A stretch of DNA of 42,966 bases, taken from NCBI RefSeq assembly GCF_900163755.1, contig NZ_FUKI01000124.1, positions 1 to 42,966 of the forward strand, written 5' to 3'. Each line of letters begins with the position of its first letter. Positions within the stretch are counted from its first letter, which is position 1. This DNA comes from Crenothrix polyspora. Lineage in GTDB: Bacteria; Pseudomonadota; Gammaproteobacteria; Methylococcales; Methylomonadaceae. A program made the position numbers and the translations under genes. This document shows positions 25,377-34,381 of this stretch, piece after piece. The notes below the pieces were generated by a model, which saw nothing but the letters and a program-made list of their open reading frames with translations, was not told where the DNA came from and ran no database searches.

Positions 25377-25563
25377 CATCATGCAAAACAATATATTACA
25401 GTCATTAGCTTAAGCTACACCGCGACTGTCGCTTGAAACAAAGTAACGATCCTCCCAAACTGCCACACCCGTTGAAATGACTGTCACCACGCGACTACTG
25501 CATTATGCATTGCTTGTCCCATTTTAAATTGAAAGCTTGTTTTACTATACCGCAGCCCTTGTG

Positions 25564-28500
25564 ATGAGTATTTTTACTATGAATAGCTTTATTGTTTCAC
25601 TATTTTCTATACTCAAAAACGGCTTAATAGCCCTATTATTAAGCTTGTTACTGCTGCCGAAAGTTTTTGCAGCATTAAATATTGCTCAAACACCGTTATT
25701 TTTAACACCCTCAGCATCGCCACTTGTCATGCTCAGCATGCCCAAAGATCATCAGCTGTATATTAAAGCCTTTGATGATTATTCTGACCTGGACGGTGAC
25801 GGCATCATTGAAACCACCTATAAACACGACTTCAATTATTACGGCTATTTTGACAGTTACCGATGTTACGACTACGTGAGTAATCACTTTGAGCCATCTT
25901 CAATCACGGTTAGCAAATATTGCACAGGGCGCTGGAGCGGTAATTTTTTAAACTGGGCCAGTATGACGCGTATCGATAATGTACGTAAACTACTCTATGG
26001 CGGATTGAGAGCCAGCGATACCGACACCGAAACCCTATTGGAACGCAGTTACTTACCCAACGATGCCCACAGTTTTGCAAAATTTTATGACGGGCTTGAC
26101 CTAGACAGACTCACGCCTTTTTCCGAACCGCTTGGCATCACATTGTGTAATACGACCGTCTCTAAAAGCACATTTTCACAAGATGTCACCGATCCACCAC
26201 TGCTGCGGGTAGCAGCAGGTAATTATAATTTATGGGCGGCTAATGAGCGCTGGCAATGCCTTTGGACGGAAGAGGAAGCCGCCGGAGATAAGCGAGTATG
26301 GGATTTTGCGTTAAATAAACTAGGCCCTGTTGGCAATGGGAATCCCAACCCAGAATCAGAAATACTGGATAGTATTCATGACGCTAAAGCGACCAATCCC
26401 AGTAAAGCCGGTAACGGCGTAGATAACGGTAACAGCGACTTTATTGTACGGGTTAACGCCTGTGTTGATGACGGCCTGCAAGATGCTGAACATTGTAAAA
26501 GTTATTACAATGCACGTACCGGTAAACGTACCCTAAAACCTGTCGGTCTACTGCAAACTTATGGCGATAATGGCCACGTACATTTTGGTTTGATGACAGG
26601 CTCTTACGGTAACAATAAATCCGGTGGCATACTGCGAAAAAATGTCAGCGCCGTAACCGATGAAATTAATGTCGATACCGATGGTACGTTTAAAGCGGCA
26701 CCCTCAACAGGTGGCATTATTAATACACTGAATAAATTGCGTATTTATGGTTATCGCCACAGCGGTGGCACATTGGCGACTAACGGAACCTACGCCAACC
26801 AACCTCAAATGCCAGGTGATGATAATTGTCCCTGGGGCTTAGACATTTTTAAGAATGGCCAATGCAGTAACTGGGGCAATCCTCAAGCAGAAATATTTTT
26901 GGAATCCCTGCGCTATTTAGCCGGTAAGAAGGCATCGCCTGCTTTTGTAACCGAGACCAATGATTCAGATCGCATTAGCGGCTTAACGGGGGCAAGCGCA
27001 ACCGATCCGTTGATCAATAAAGACTACTGCGCGTCACTGAATGTGATGCACTTTAATGGCTCTAACAGCAGTTACGATGCCGATGGACTGATCAGCGCAA
27101 CCGACATTCGCATCACGGATGTCAATAGCCTGATTGATACGGTCGGTAATAATGCCGATATTAACGGAAAGCGTTTTTTTGTTGGCGCAGTAACCGCCAA
27201 GGACAACCGGCTATGCACTGCAAAAACCATTACTGCGTTAAGTAAAGTACGCGGCTTATGCCCAGAAGAGCCCAGGCTGGATGGCTCATATGCGCTCAGT
27301 GGCCTGGCACATTATGGCCATATCACTGACATGCGCCCCAATAAAACCATTCTGAATGCACAAAAAATAACAACTTATGGTGTTGCACTGTCTCATCATA
27401 AGCCAGCAGTTGTGATTAATGTTCCTGACAGCACACAAAAAATAACATTATTACCCGCGTGTCGTAATACCGAAGTTAATGGCAATTGTACGCTGGTGGA
27501 TTTTAAAATAGTTAAGCAAACCAATACTGCGGGTAAACTCTATGTCAACTGGGAAGACAGTGAGCAAGGCGGCGATTTCGATCAAGATATGTGGGGGATT
27601 ATTAATTACCGCATAAGCGCCAATACGATTACCAACCGCATAAGAACCAATACGATTACCATCAGTACCGACGTGATTGGACAATCGACAATTTACCCCA
27701 TGGGATTTGGTTACATTATTAGCGGCACCAATGACGATGGCTTTCATAGCCACTCAGGGATTAATAAATTTACTGACGCAGAGGCTTTGTGTACACCGTG
27801 TCTTGTTACTGACCCTGCAAAAAGTAAACCCTATACCATTACAGGCGACAGCGCAGACTTTTTGCAAACACCGTTATTTTATGCGGCGCAATGGGGTGGA
27901 TTCAATGACAGCAATGACAATGATAAACCCGATCAACAAAGCGAATGGGACAGTATTAATAATGCCACCGGATTACCCCCTGGCGACGGTATTCCTGACC
28001 AATATTTTTCCGCAATTCAGCCTAAACGCACAGAAGCCGCATTAGATAATATATCCACTGAAATCACTCGCACAACCGGCTCATCAGCACCTGTTACCAG
28101 TAACTCTTTTGGCATTAATAGCAATACCGTATTATACCAAGCTAAATTTAATAGCACCGATTGGACGGGACAATTGTGGGCGTATACGGTTGCCACTGAT
28201 AATATTGCTACTATTGCACAATGGGATGCCGGGCTTGCACTGTCCGCGCAAAAAAACCGCGCTATTTTTAGTTATAACCCTATGCTGCAACAAAACAAGG
28301 GAATTGATTTTATTTATGAACAACTCAATGCCGATCAGCAATCATTATTAACCCAAGCGCAATTGCGTTATATCCGTGGTGAAGCCATCGATGGTTTACG
28401 AACCCGAACCAGTGTACTCGGCGATATTATTAACTCGGCACCGCTGTTTATAGGCCCTGTTAATAATGGTTACCGGGTATTACCCAATACCGAAGGCAGC

Positions 28501-30081
28501 GACTATTCAAATTATATTGGCAGTTCTGCCATGCTCAATAGAACGCCTATGCTGGCTATTGGTGCTAACGATGGTATGTTACATGTATTTGATGCCGCCC
28601 TCGCCCATAATGGCAAAGAACTGTTTGCCTATATACCCAATACCGTCATGGGCAATCTGGCCGCATTAACATCACCCAGTTACACAACCGCAGGGCAACA
28701 TAAGTATTTTGTTGATGGCTCAGCCGCTGTAGGGGATGCGTATTTTGACGTAGATCACGATAACCATAAAGAATGGCGCACCATATTAGTTGGTACATTA
28801 GGTGCGGGCGGCAAAGGTGTTTTTGCCTTGGATATGAGTTTTTTAAGCCCCGCTGATCAAACCTATAAAACCCCTGAGCCTGATTTTTCGACCCAACGTA
28901 TTTTGTGGGAAATCAATGATCACAGTACGCCTTTTGAAGATAACTTAACAGATAAATTAACCAGCACGCCCAAGCAATATGGTTACACGCATTATTTAGG
29001 TTATACCCTAGGGCAAGCCAGTGTGATACGACTGGCGAATGGCCAGTTTGCCGCTATTTTTGGCAATGGTTATAACAGCCAGAGCGAAACAGCTGTGTTA
29101 TATATTGTTAATATACAAGATGGTCGTTTAATCCGCTCTATTAATACCCATGCCAGTGGCGATAATGGCTTATCGACACCATTGGCAGTCGACGTTAACA
29201 ACGACGGCATTACCGATGCCATTTATGCCGGTGATTTGCAAGGTAACTTGTGGAAATTTGATGTCAGCACCAGCAATCCAGATAATTGGGATGTTGCCTA
29301 TACAAACAATAACGCCCCTGCACCGTTATTCACCGCTAAAATTGATAATCAACCAAGACAACCGATCACTATTAAGCCAGCGTATGGTGTACAGACAGCT
29401 AATGGCGGCATTTCGTTGTTTTTTGGTGCTGGCAGCTATTTTCAAACCAGCGACAATAAAATTGACACAGCCCCCACACAATCTTTTTATGGCATATGGG
29501 ACGAATGTGTTAATTACATTGGCATCCCAAAAAACTGTACCAGCAACCCTGTCAACGGGCGCTCGGCTTTAGTTGCACAAACAATTGATGACGAATTTTT
29601 AGAAAATCAACTGGCCATCCGAAAAACTTCTAGCAACACAGTATCTTACCCTAGCCAAAAAGGCTGGTATATGGATCTTATTAAACCACCACAGCCGGGT
29701 AACTCTTTAGGGGAACGGGTGGTCAGCCAAGCAGTATTGCGTAATCACAGCATTATTTTTATCACCAACATCCCTAATGATCAATCCTGTAAAACCGAAG
29801 GTGGCGCATGGTTAATGGAGTTAAACCCACTAACAGGTGGCAGATTATCGCAAACCCCGTTTGATATAAGCGGAGACAATCAGATTGATACAAAAGATCA
29901 AATCAAAGACAATGATAAAGTCAGTCTTATTGCCGCCTCAGGTTATCATGTTGACATGAACACCGTATCGATTACACCTGGCTTTAACACAGTTACAAAT
30001 AAAAACGGTAACAATCTTAAAATAATTGTTAAAAAATTAAAGACCACAGGCCGTAGGCAATCTTGGGCGCAGTTACGTTAA
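25564..30081 (+). CDS. pilY1: PilY1-family pilus tip adhesin
   Basis: About 1505 residues (ATG at 25564; a TTG at 25537 and an ATG at 25579 are alternatives, and the signal peptide ends at KVFA-AL in any case). The N-terminal part carries PLVMLSMPKDHQLYIKAFDD, then an EF-hand-like loop, DDYSDLDGDGIIE. The C-terminal third is the PilC/PilY1 beta-propeller, with the Ca-binding loop DVNNDGITDAIYAGDLQGNL (about residue 1209). Two more acidic loops occur near residues 781 (DSNDNDKPDQQSEWD) and 1434 (DISGDNQIDTKDQ). Known PilY1 proteins act as adhesins and control pilus extension through calcium. A 27-bp in-frame tandem repeat lies at 27609-27662. The usual N-terminal von Willebrand A MIDAS motif is not evident. 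Confidence 0.9.
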   Translation: MSIFTMNSFIVSLFSILKNGLIALLLSLLLLPKVFAALNIAQTPLFLTPSASPLVMLSMPKDHQLYIKAFDDYSDLDGDGIIETTYKHDFNYYGYFDSYRCYDYVSNHFEPSSITVSKYCTGRWSGNFLNWASMTRIDNVRKLLYGGLRASDTDTETLLERSYLPNDAHSFAKFYDGLDLDRLTPFSEPLGITLCNTTVSKSTFSQDVTDPPLLRVAAGNYNLWAANERWQCLWTEEEAAGDKRVWDFALNKLGPVGNGNPNPESEILDSIHDAKATNPSKAGNGVDNGNSDFIVRVNACVDDGLQDAEHCKSYYNARTGKRTLKPVGLLQTYGDNGHVHFGLMTGSYGNNKSGGILRKNVSAVTDEINVDTDGTFKAAPSTGGIINTLNKLRIYGYRHSGGTLATNGTYANQPQMPGDDNCPWGLDIFKNGQCSNWGNPQAEIFLESLRYLAGKKASPAFVTETNDSDRISGLTGASATDPLINKDYCASLNVMHFNGSNSSYDADGLISATDIRITDVNSLIDTVGNNADINGKRFFVGAVTAKDNRLCTAKTITALSKVRGLCPEEPRLDGSYALSGLAHYGHITDMRPNKTILNAQKITTYGVALSHHKPAVVINVPDSTQKITLLPACRNTEVNGNCTLVDFKIVKQTNTAGKLYVNWEDSEQGGDFDQDMWGIINYRISANTITNRIRTNTITISTDVIGQSTIYPMGFGYIISGTNDDGFHSHSGINKFTDAEALCTPCLVTDPAKSKPYTITGDSADFLQTPLFYAAQWGGFNDSNDNDKPDQQSEWDSINNATGLPPGDGIPDQYFSAIQPKRTEAALDNISTEITRTTGSSAPVTSNSFGINSNTVLYQAKFNSTDWTGQLWAYTVATDNIATIAQWDAGLALSAQKNRAIFSYNPMLQQNKGIDFIYEQLNADQQSLLTQAQLRYIRGEAIDGLRTRTSVLGDIINSAPLFIGPVNNGYRVLPNTEGSDYSNYIGSSAMLNRTPMLAIGANDGMLHVFDAALAHNGKELFAYIPNTVMGNLAALTSPSYTTAGQHKYFVDGSAAVGDAYFDVDHDNHKEWRTILVGTLGAGGKGVFALDMSFLSPADQTYKTPEPDFSTQRILWEINDHSTPFEDNLTDKLTSTPKQYGYTHYLGYTLGQASVIRLANGQFAAIFGNGYNSQSETAVLYIVNIQDGRLIRSINTHASGDNGLSTPLAVDVNNDGITDAIYAGDLQGNLWKFDVSTSNPDNWDVAYTNNNAPAPLFTAKIDNQPRQPITIKPAYGVQTANGGISLFFGAGSYFQTSDNKIDTAPTQSFYGIWDECVNYIGIPKNCTSNPVNGRSALVAQTIDDEFLENQLAIRKTSSNTVSYPSQKGWYMDLIKPPQPGNSLGERVVSQAVLRNHSIIFITNIPNDQSCKTEGGAWLMELNPLTGGRLSQTPFDISGDNQIDTKDQIKDNDKVSLIAASGYHVDMNTVSITPGFNTVTNKNGNNLKIIVKKLKTTGRRQSWAQLR
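27609..27662 (+). repeat. 27-bp in-frame tandem repeat inside pilY1
   Basis: Bases 27609-27635 and 27636-27662 are near-identical 27-mers (CCGCATAAG, then GCGCC or GAACC, then AATACGATTACCA). They encode RISANTITN followed by RIRTNTITI, so the duplication keeps the frame and adds nine residues. Confidence 0.88.
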
Positions 30082-30171
30082 AAACCGCTAACTGCGTTAG
30101 ACTAATGCGTGTTGTTTCGAGTTGTCATATAATGCGGGTGTTTATTTATACATTCCCATAAGGAAGTCATT

Positions 30172-30747
30172 ATGAAAAAGAATTTATTACTGTTACCCGC
30201 CTTGTTACTTGCTGCCAGCGCCGTCAGCGCACACGGCCCTGTGCGCCAAAAAGCCGACGAAAAAATCACCATTAACGCACCCGCCGCTAAAGTATGGGGC
30301 ATTATTAAAGATTATGGTGATATGTCTTGGCTACCGGCGGTTAAAAATACCACAGCGGATAAAGCAAATACACCGGGTTCAATTCGTGTACTAACATTAC
30401 AAGACGGCGGCAGCATTACCGAAGAATTAAAAAAATACGATGCCGATAAAATGTCTTATGGCTATAAAATAACCGAGATGAGTAGCGCCAAAACCATTAC
30501 CCATGCCGGTGCAGAATTAAAAGTACCGGTATTGCCGGTAGATAACTACACCGCCAATATTGACGTAGAAGCACAAGGTGACACATCGGTTGTAACCTGG
30601 CATGGTGCGTATTACCGCGCTTACACCAATAACATTGACCCCAAAACCAATGAACCCAAAGACATGAACGAAGACGCGGCAAACTCAGCTGTTAAAGCTG
30701 TTTTTACCAGTGGCTTGGCCAATTTAAAAATCTTAGCTGAAAAATAA
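30172..30747 (+). CDS. MxaD-like SRPBCC-family exported protein
   Basis: 191 residues. Signal peptide MKKNLLLLPALLLAASAVSA, then an SRPBCC (START-like) domain: KITINAPAAKVWGIIKDYGD, WLPAVKNTT, a central beta-strand set, and a C-terminal helix VKAVFTSGLANLKILAE. This is the form of MxaD, which in methylotrophs aids the methanol dehydrogenase-cytochrome cL interaction, but no methanol dehydrogenase gene is in the window. AAGGAAG precedes the ATG and a TATAAT lies at 30128-30133. A YVTN propeller gene follows 10 bp downstream. Confidence 0.8.
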   Translation: MKKNLLLLPALLLAASAVSAHGPVRQKADEKITINAPAAKVWGIIKDYGDMSWLPAVKNTTADKANTPGSIRVLTLQDGGSITEELKKYDADKMSYGYKITEMSSAKTITHAGAELKVPVLPVDNYTANIDVEAQGDTSVVTWHGAYYRAYTNNIDPKTNEPKDMNEDAANSAVKAVFTSGLANLKILAEK

Positions 30748-30757
30748 GGCCGGCTGC

Positions 30758-31717
30758 GTGCTACACCCAAAAAAGCTATCGACGCGGCTTATTCTACTGG
30801 CAAGCTTACACTGCCACTTAAGTGTGGCAGCGCCGTTTGCCTATATCAGTAATCAGTTGGGCGATAGCGTGTCGATTATTGATACGGCAAAACGCACCGT
30901 TGTTGATACCGTGACGGTAACAGGCAAACCTGCGGGAGTCGCGGTCGCGCCAGCAGGCGATAGAGTTTATATTAGCACCCCTGAAAACCAAGGCTTTGCC
31001 GTAATTGATACCCAAAGCCATAAAGTATTAAATACCGTCAAAGTCAGTGCTGGGGCACTGGGTATTACCGTAGCACCGGATGGTCAACGTATTTATGTCG
31101 CAGATTGGTATGCCAATACCGTATCTGCGGTAAGTGCTAAAACGTTAACGGTTTTACAGACCATCACTGTAGGAGAATCACCGTCCGGCTTGGTAGTCAG
31201 TCCTGATAATCGCTGGTTATATGTGGCCAATCGCGGCAGTAATTCAGTGTCTAAAATAGCAACCGATACCTTAACGGTTAAGCAGACGACAGCGGTCGGA
31301 ACTCACCCGTTTGGTATTATTGCCACACAAAGTGGTGATCGGCTTTACGTGGCTAATGTTGAAAGCGATGATGTCACTGTCTTAGCAACCGCAACGCTAA
31401 AAGTGATTGCCACAATTAAAGTGGGCAACCTGCCTTACGCGGTTGCTTTGGCACAAAATGACAGCCGCCTGCTAGTGACTAACCAAGTGGATAATACGGT
31501 GTCCGTAATTGATACCGAAAGCTTTAAATGCGTTGCAGTGATTGATGTCGGCGAAAAACCAGAAGGTATCGCAACGCACCCGAATGACCGACTGGTGTAT
31601 GTCGCCAATTGGTTTGACAGCACAGTGTCGGTGCTGGACGCAAAATCTTTAAAAACTGTCGATACCATTAAAGTGGGTGAAGGTGCGCGTGGCTTTGGTC
31701 AGTTTTTTAGCAAGTGA
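30758..31717 (+). CDS. YVTN-type beta-propeller exported protein (YncE-like)
   Basis: 319 residues starting at GTG with AAGG upstream. Signal-like N-terminus (LILLASLHCHLSVA) followed by about seven repeats of a 40-residue blade, each with a form of VYVAN/IYVAD...TVSVID...VGxxPxGIA. The blades fill residues 27-319, giving a closed seven-bladed propeller. Similar YncE/PQQ-associated propellers occur near alcohol or methanol dehydrogenase genes, where their role is not settled. It is cotranscribed with the MxaD-like gene (10-bp gap), which suggests a joint periplasmic function in methanol oxidation; that is inference. Confidence 0.83.
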   Translation: MLHPKKLSTRLILLASLHCHLSVAAPFAYISNQLGDSVSIIDTAKRTVVDTVTVTGKPAGVAVAPAGDRVYISTPENQGFAVIDTQSHKVLNTVKVSAGALGITVAPDGQRIYVADWYANTVSAVSAKTLTVLQTITVGESPSGLVVSPDNRWLYVANRGSNSVSKIATDTLTVKQTTAVGTHPFGIIATQSGDRLYVANVESDDVTVLATATLKVIATIKVGNLPYAVALAQNDSRLLVTNQVDNTVSVIDTESFKCVAVIDVGEKPEGIATHPNDRLVYVANWFDSTVSVLDAKSLKTVDTIKVGEGARGFGQFFSK

Positions 31718-31766
31718 TGGTACACTTGTAAATCAATAAACATTATTTGTATGATACAGAGGGAAC

Positions 31767-32057
31767 ATGGCTGAAACTGTCGATGAATTGACTGTCACTT
31801 ATCTGGATGACAGCATTGAAACAATCAAAGAGCTGGATAAAAAAATACTCACCAAAGGTGCGTGGGCAACGGTAATGTACCGTTATCAGGAATGGAATCG
31901 CGCGAAACAAGAATACAGCGCTGATAAATATACGATCCGTCGTTACCAGAAACAAAACGGTGAATACAAGCAAAAGTCCAAATTTAATATTTCCAGCAAA
32001 GATCAGGCTAAAAACATGATCGCTGCATTAACTGAATGGGTTGATCTACAAGAATAG
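31767..32057 (+). CDS. small protein of unknown function
   Basis: 96 residues, highly charged, no signal peptide or membrane segment. It contains GAWATVMYRYQEWNRAKQEY, then YTIRRYQKQNGEYKQKSKFN and a final helix (DQAKNMIAALTEWV). A strong AGAGGG site precedes the ATG and the composition is that of a real protein. I do not recognise a family. It stands alone, 49 bp after the propeller gene. Confidence 0.7.
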   Translation: MAETVDELTVTYLDDSIETIKELDKKILTKGAWATVMYRYQEWNRAKQEYSADKYTIRRYQKQNGEYKQKSKFNISSKDQAKNMIAALTEWVDLQE

Positions 32058-32116
32058 CTCGCCGCGCTGACTTTCGTTTTCATACGCCGTGTTGTCGCCA
32101 TTACGTTAAAAATCCC

Positions 32117-32134
32117 CCTCTCCTACTGGAGAGG
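32117..32134. repeat. short perfect hairpin
   Basis: CCTCTCC-TACT-GGAGAGG in the convergent gap between the 96-residue gene (plus) and the H-NS gene (minus). It has no T-run on either side, so it is a poor terminator; it resembles common dispersed CCTCTCC intergenic repeats. Confidence 0.5.
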
Positions 32135-32188
32135 ACTGGAATGAAAAATATTAAATACCTGTCATCCCTGCCTCTCCACACCAGAATA

Positions 32189-32524
32189 CTACGCGTTTAT
32201 TACCGGTTGAATTAAAAATTCAGAACGATCATGCCCCGCATCAACCAGCGCTCTTAACCACGTAGGCATAACACCACGGCCTGTCCAGGTTTTTTCCGCA
32301 TCATCAGGATGGCAGTATTTAACAGGCACAGGATTACCTTTACGAACCAACGACTTTTTATCAGTTTCAACAATTTCTACAGAGACATTGATGGAGGCCG
32401 CTAATTCTTTCATTTGTGCCATAACATCTTTACGTCGATTAACGTGTAAATTACGTAACGCTTTTTCAGCATTTTCAATAATGTCTTTTAATTCTTTCTC
32501 ACTCATTTTTTGGAAATCTAGCAT
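32189..32524 (-). CDS. H-NS family nucleoid protein
   Basis: 111 residues. An N-terminal coiled-coil oligomerisation region (EKELKDIIENAEKALRNL ... KELAASIN) is followed by a linker and the C-terminal DNA-binding motif YCHPDDAEKTWTGRGVMPTW. TWTGRG is the H-NS hook that binds AT-rich minor grooves. It represses AT-rich and horizontally acquired DNA and could therefore act on the toxin-antitoxin patch at the left end (inference). The start may be at 32524 or at an in-frame ATG six codons on. Single gene. Confidence 0.88.
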   Translation of the reverse strand: MLDFQKMSEKELKDIIENAEKALRNLHVNRRKDVMAQMKELAASINVSVEIVETDKKSLVRKGNPVPVKYCHPDDAEKTWTGRGVMPTWLRALVDAGHDRSEFLIQPVINA

Positions 32525-32675
32525 TGTATAGCCTTTTTAATAGTTAACGTTACCCTGTCGATTATAACAGTATATATAATAATTTTACTACAGTATACTT
32601 TGAATATAAACGGTCAATAGTTAATATTCTGGTTACCAGCGCATTATTTTCACCCTAGATAGGTATTAATTAAAT

Positions 32676-33593
32676 ATGTCACAAAAATATTTACCACTAA
32701 AAGATCACGATACCCCCATCAAAGTATTATTTACCGGTTATTTATCTGCGGTAGGTATTGGTTATTTTTTTGCTTTATTACAAATATTATTTACGCACGG
32801 CATGGCAGATGGAAAATTTGGCTTATCCGTTGATGATATTGTCTACAGTTATTATGGTAACCGATCTGGTTCAGTATTAGAAACTCAACTGAACGGCGCT
32901 ATGAAACAAAATGCCTCTACAGAGCAACGTTTTAAAATCATTCAATGGGTAAGAGACGGTGCCGAATTAAACACCTATAAAGCCGATGGCATTGAAGCCA
33001 TTGTTGAAGAGCGCTGCGTAATGTGCCATAACGCACAAGCGCCAGCCGGCATGCCAGATTTTAATAAATTTGAAAAGTTAAAAGCCTTAACCACGCAAGA
33101 TACCGGCGCGACATTTAACTCTTTAATACGTGTCTCGCACGTTCATCTATTTGGTATCAGCTTTATTTTTATGTTTGTGGGTTTGATATTTAGCTTTTCT
33201 GAAACAACATCAACAAAATACAAATGTATTGCTGTCGGCATGCCTTATATATTTTTAGTAACTGATATTTTATCTTGGTGGCTAACAAAAATAAATCCGC
33301 TGTTTGCCTGGCTGATTATTCTAGCCGGCATGGGCATGGGGATTTCGTTTATGTTTATGTGGGCAATATCACTGTCGGAAATGTGGTTGTATAAGAAAAT
33401 ATATATTGAAGCAGGTGGTGTATATGGCCAAAAATTACGCACTCTCTACAGAACTATTTTTCCACCTGAAACAGGTAAAAATCTATTACCTATGCTTTCT
33501 GTAGTAGCAAAAAAAGCTTATGAGCAATGGCAACATAACGTGCTGCCCTTGTTTAAAAATCTGCTAAATCGCCTAAACAAGCCTACTAAATAA
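32676..33593 (+). CDS. membrane protein with c-type heme motif
   Basis: 305 residues that I cannot assign to a named enzyme. One N-terminal membrane segment (about 17-40) is followed by a periplasmic stretch of about 110 residues containing a CXXCH heme site, EERCVMCHNAQAPAGMPDF (Cys114, Cys117, His118; Met126 is a candidate distal ligand). Four further membrane segments (about 155-260) follow, with His155 and His157 at the start of the first. A cytoplasmic basic tail ends the protein. The layout suggests a membrane-anchored electron carrier or quinone-linked redox protein. It stands alone on the plus strand. Confidence 0.75.
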   Translation: MSQKYLPLKDHDTPIKVLFTGYLSAVGIGYFFALLQILFTHGMADGKFGLSVDDIVYSYYGNRSGSVLETQLNGAMKQNASTEQRFKIIQWVRDGAELNTYKADGIEAIVEERCVMCHNAQAPAGMPDFNKFEKLKALTTQDTGATFNSLIRVSHVHLFGISFIFMFVGLIFSFSETTSTKYKCIAVGMPYIFLVTDILSWWLTKINPLFAWLIILAGMGMGISFMFMWAISLSEMWLYKKIYIEAGGVYGQKLRTLYRTIFPPETGKNLLPMLSVVAKKAYEQWQHNVLPLFKNLLNRLNKPTK

Positions 33594-33916
33594 GCGAAGA
33601 CATTAAAAACAACACTGCATAATAAGCGTCATTTTAAAATAAATGAGTTACTATTCTGATACGTACGGCAGTGTTATTACTGCAACATAATTAACTAACC
33701 TCACAGGCCAGTTGCTATTGCTAATCTACACATTTTTTATCGATTGGGGATGCATCACACTGTGTATTGATGATATTAACAGCTTTTTAACATGGACTTA
33801 GCGGTCTAATTAAGCGTTCATATCAGTAAGTTTAGCTAAATAAAGCCGCCATTGCCGACTGTTTGTTGCTGGTTTAACTGACAAATTAATTTCACTACTG
33901 ATTCACTGTCGACAAT
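33594..33916. other. convergent intergenic region
   Basis: 323 bp without a gene that I can support. It contains an inverted pair AACACTGC (33610-33617) and GCAGTGTT (33668-33675), separated by 50 bp; no T-run follows. Confidence 0.5.
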
Positions 33917-34231
33917 TTAGCGATTAGGTGCCTCTTGAGTGTTTTTTTGAACGCCCTTGTCTAAACCCTGTGCCTTTGGAATGTCACTACTGGGCACTGG
34001 CGCACTTAATACAGTAACAGGTGCAATAGCGGGTGTTGCAGCGACATTAGTTTGTTGATGTGTTAAAAAAAAATACCCGCCTAATCCCACTAAAGCGACA
34101 ATAACAGCTAACGCCAAGACGATACGGGTATAATTCCATTCGGTAATGACATTAGCCGCTGGAATTTTTTTTCCAGACATCTGCCCAGTAGGGAATTTTA
34201 ATTTAATAACAATATGTTTTTTTTCGGCCAT
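33917..34231 (-). CDS. single-pass membrane protein of unknown function
   Basis: 104 residues from ATG at 34231 (a GTG five codons upstream at 34246 is an alternative; neither has a strong ribosome-binding site). Basic cytoplasmic N-terminus (MAEKKHIVIKLKFPTGQMSG), a membrane helix (about 37-58, IVLALAVIVALVGLGGYFFL) and a short Pro/Ala/Gln-rich outer tail. The N-terminal half resembles the anchor region of longer envelope proteins; here no globular domain follows, so it may be shortened. Function unknown. Confidence 0.6.
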   Translation of the reverse strand: MAEKKHIVIKLKFPTGQMSGKKIPAANVITEWNYTRIVLALAVIVALVGLGGYFFLTHQQTNVAATPAIAPVTVLSAPVPSSDIPKAQGLDKGVQKNTQEAPNR

Positions 34232-34381
34232 AGAATTTATATTCACTCTGGTTTAAAAGGAAAAGGCATACTTGCTGTTTTACGCAAGCCAGCATGTTTT
34301 TTTGGGGCAATGCGTTACACTTGGTAATATACCACTAGCACAGAAAAAACCCCGCGCAGAATTTACCGGATAACTATCAAA

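Noticed and set aside
32117-32134. CCTCTCC hairpin as terminator of the 96-residue protein gene
   Set aside because: The stem is perfect but no T-run follows on either strand; recorded only as a short repeat.
33610-33675. AACACTGC/GCAGTGTT inverted pair as a terminator
   Set aside because: The loop is 50 bp and there is no T-run, so it is unlikely to fold as an intrinsic terminator.
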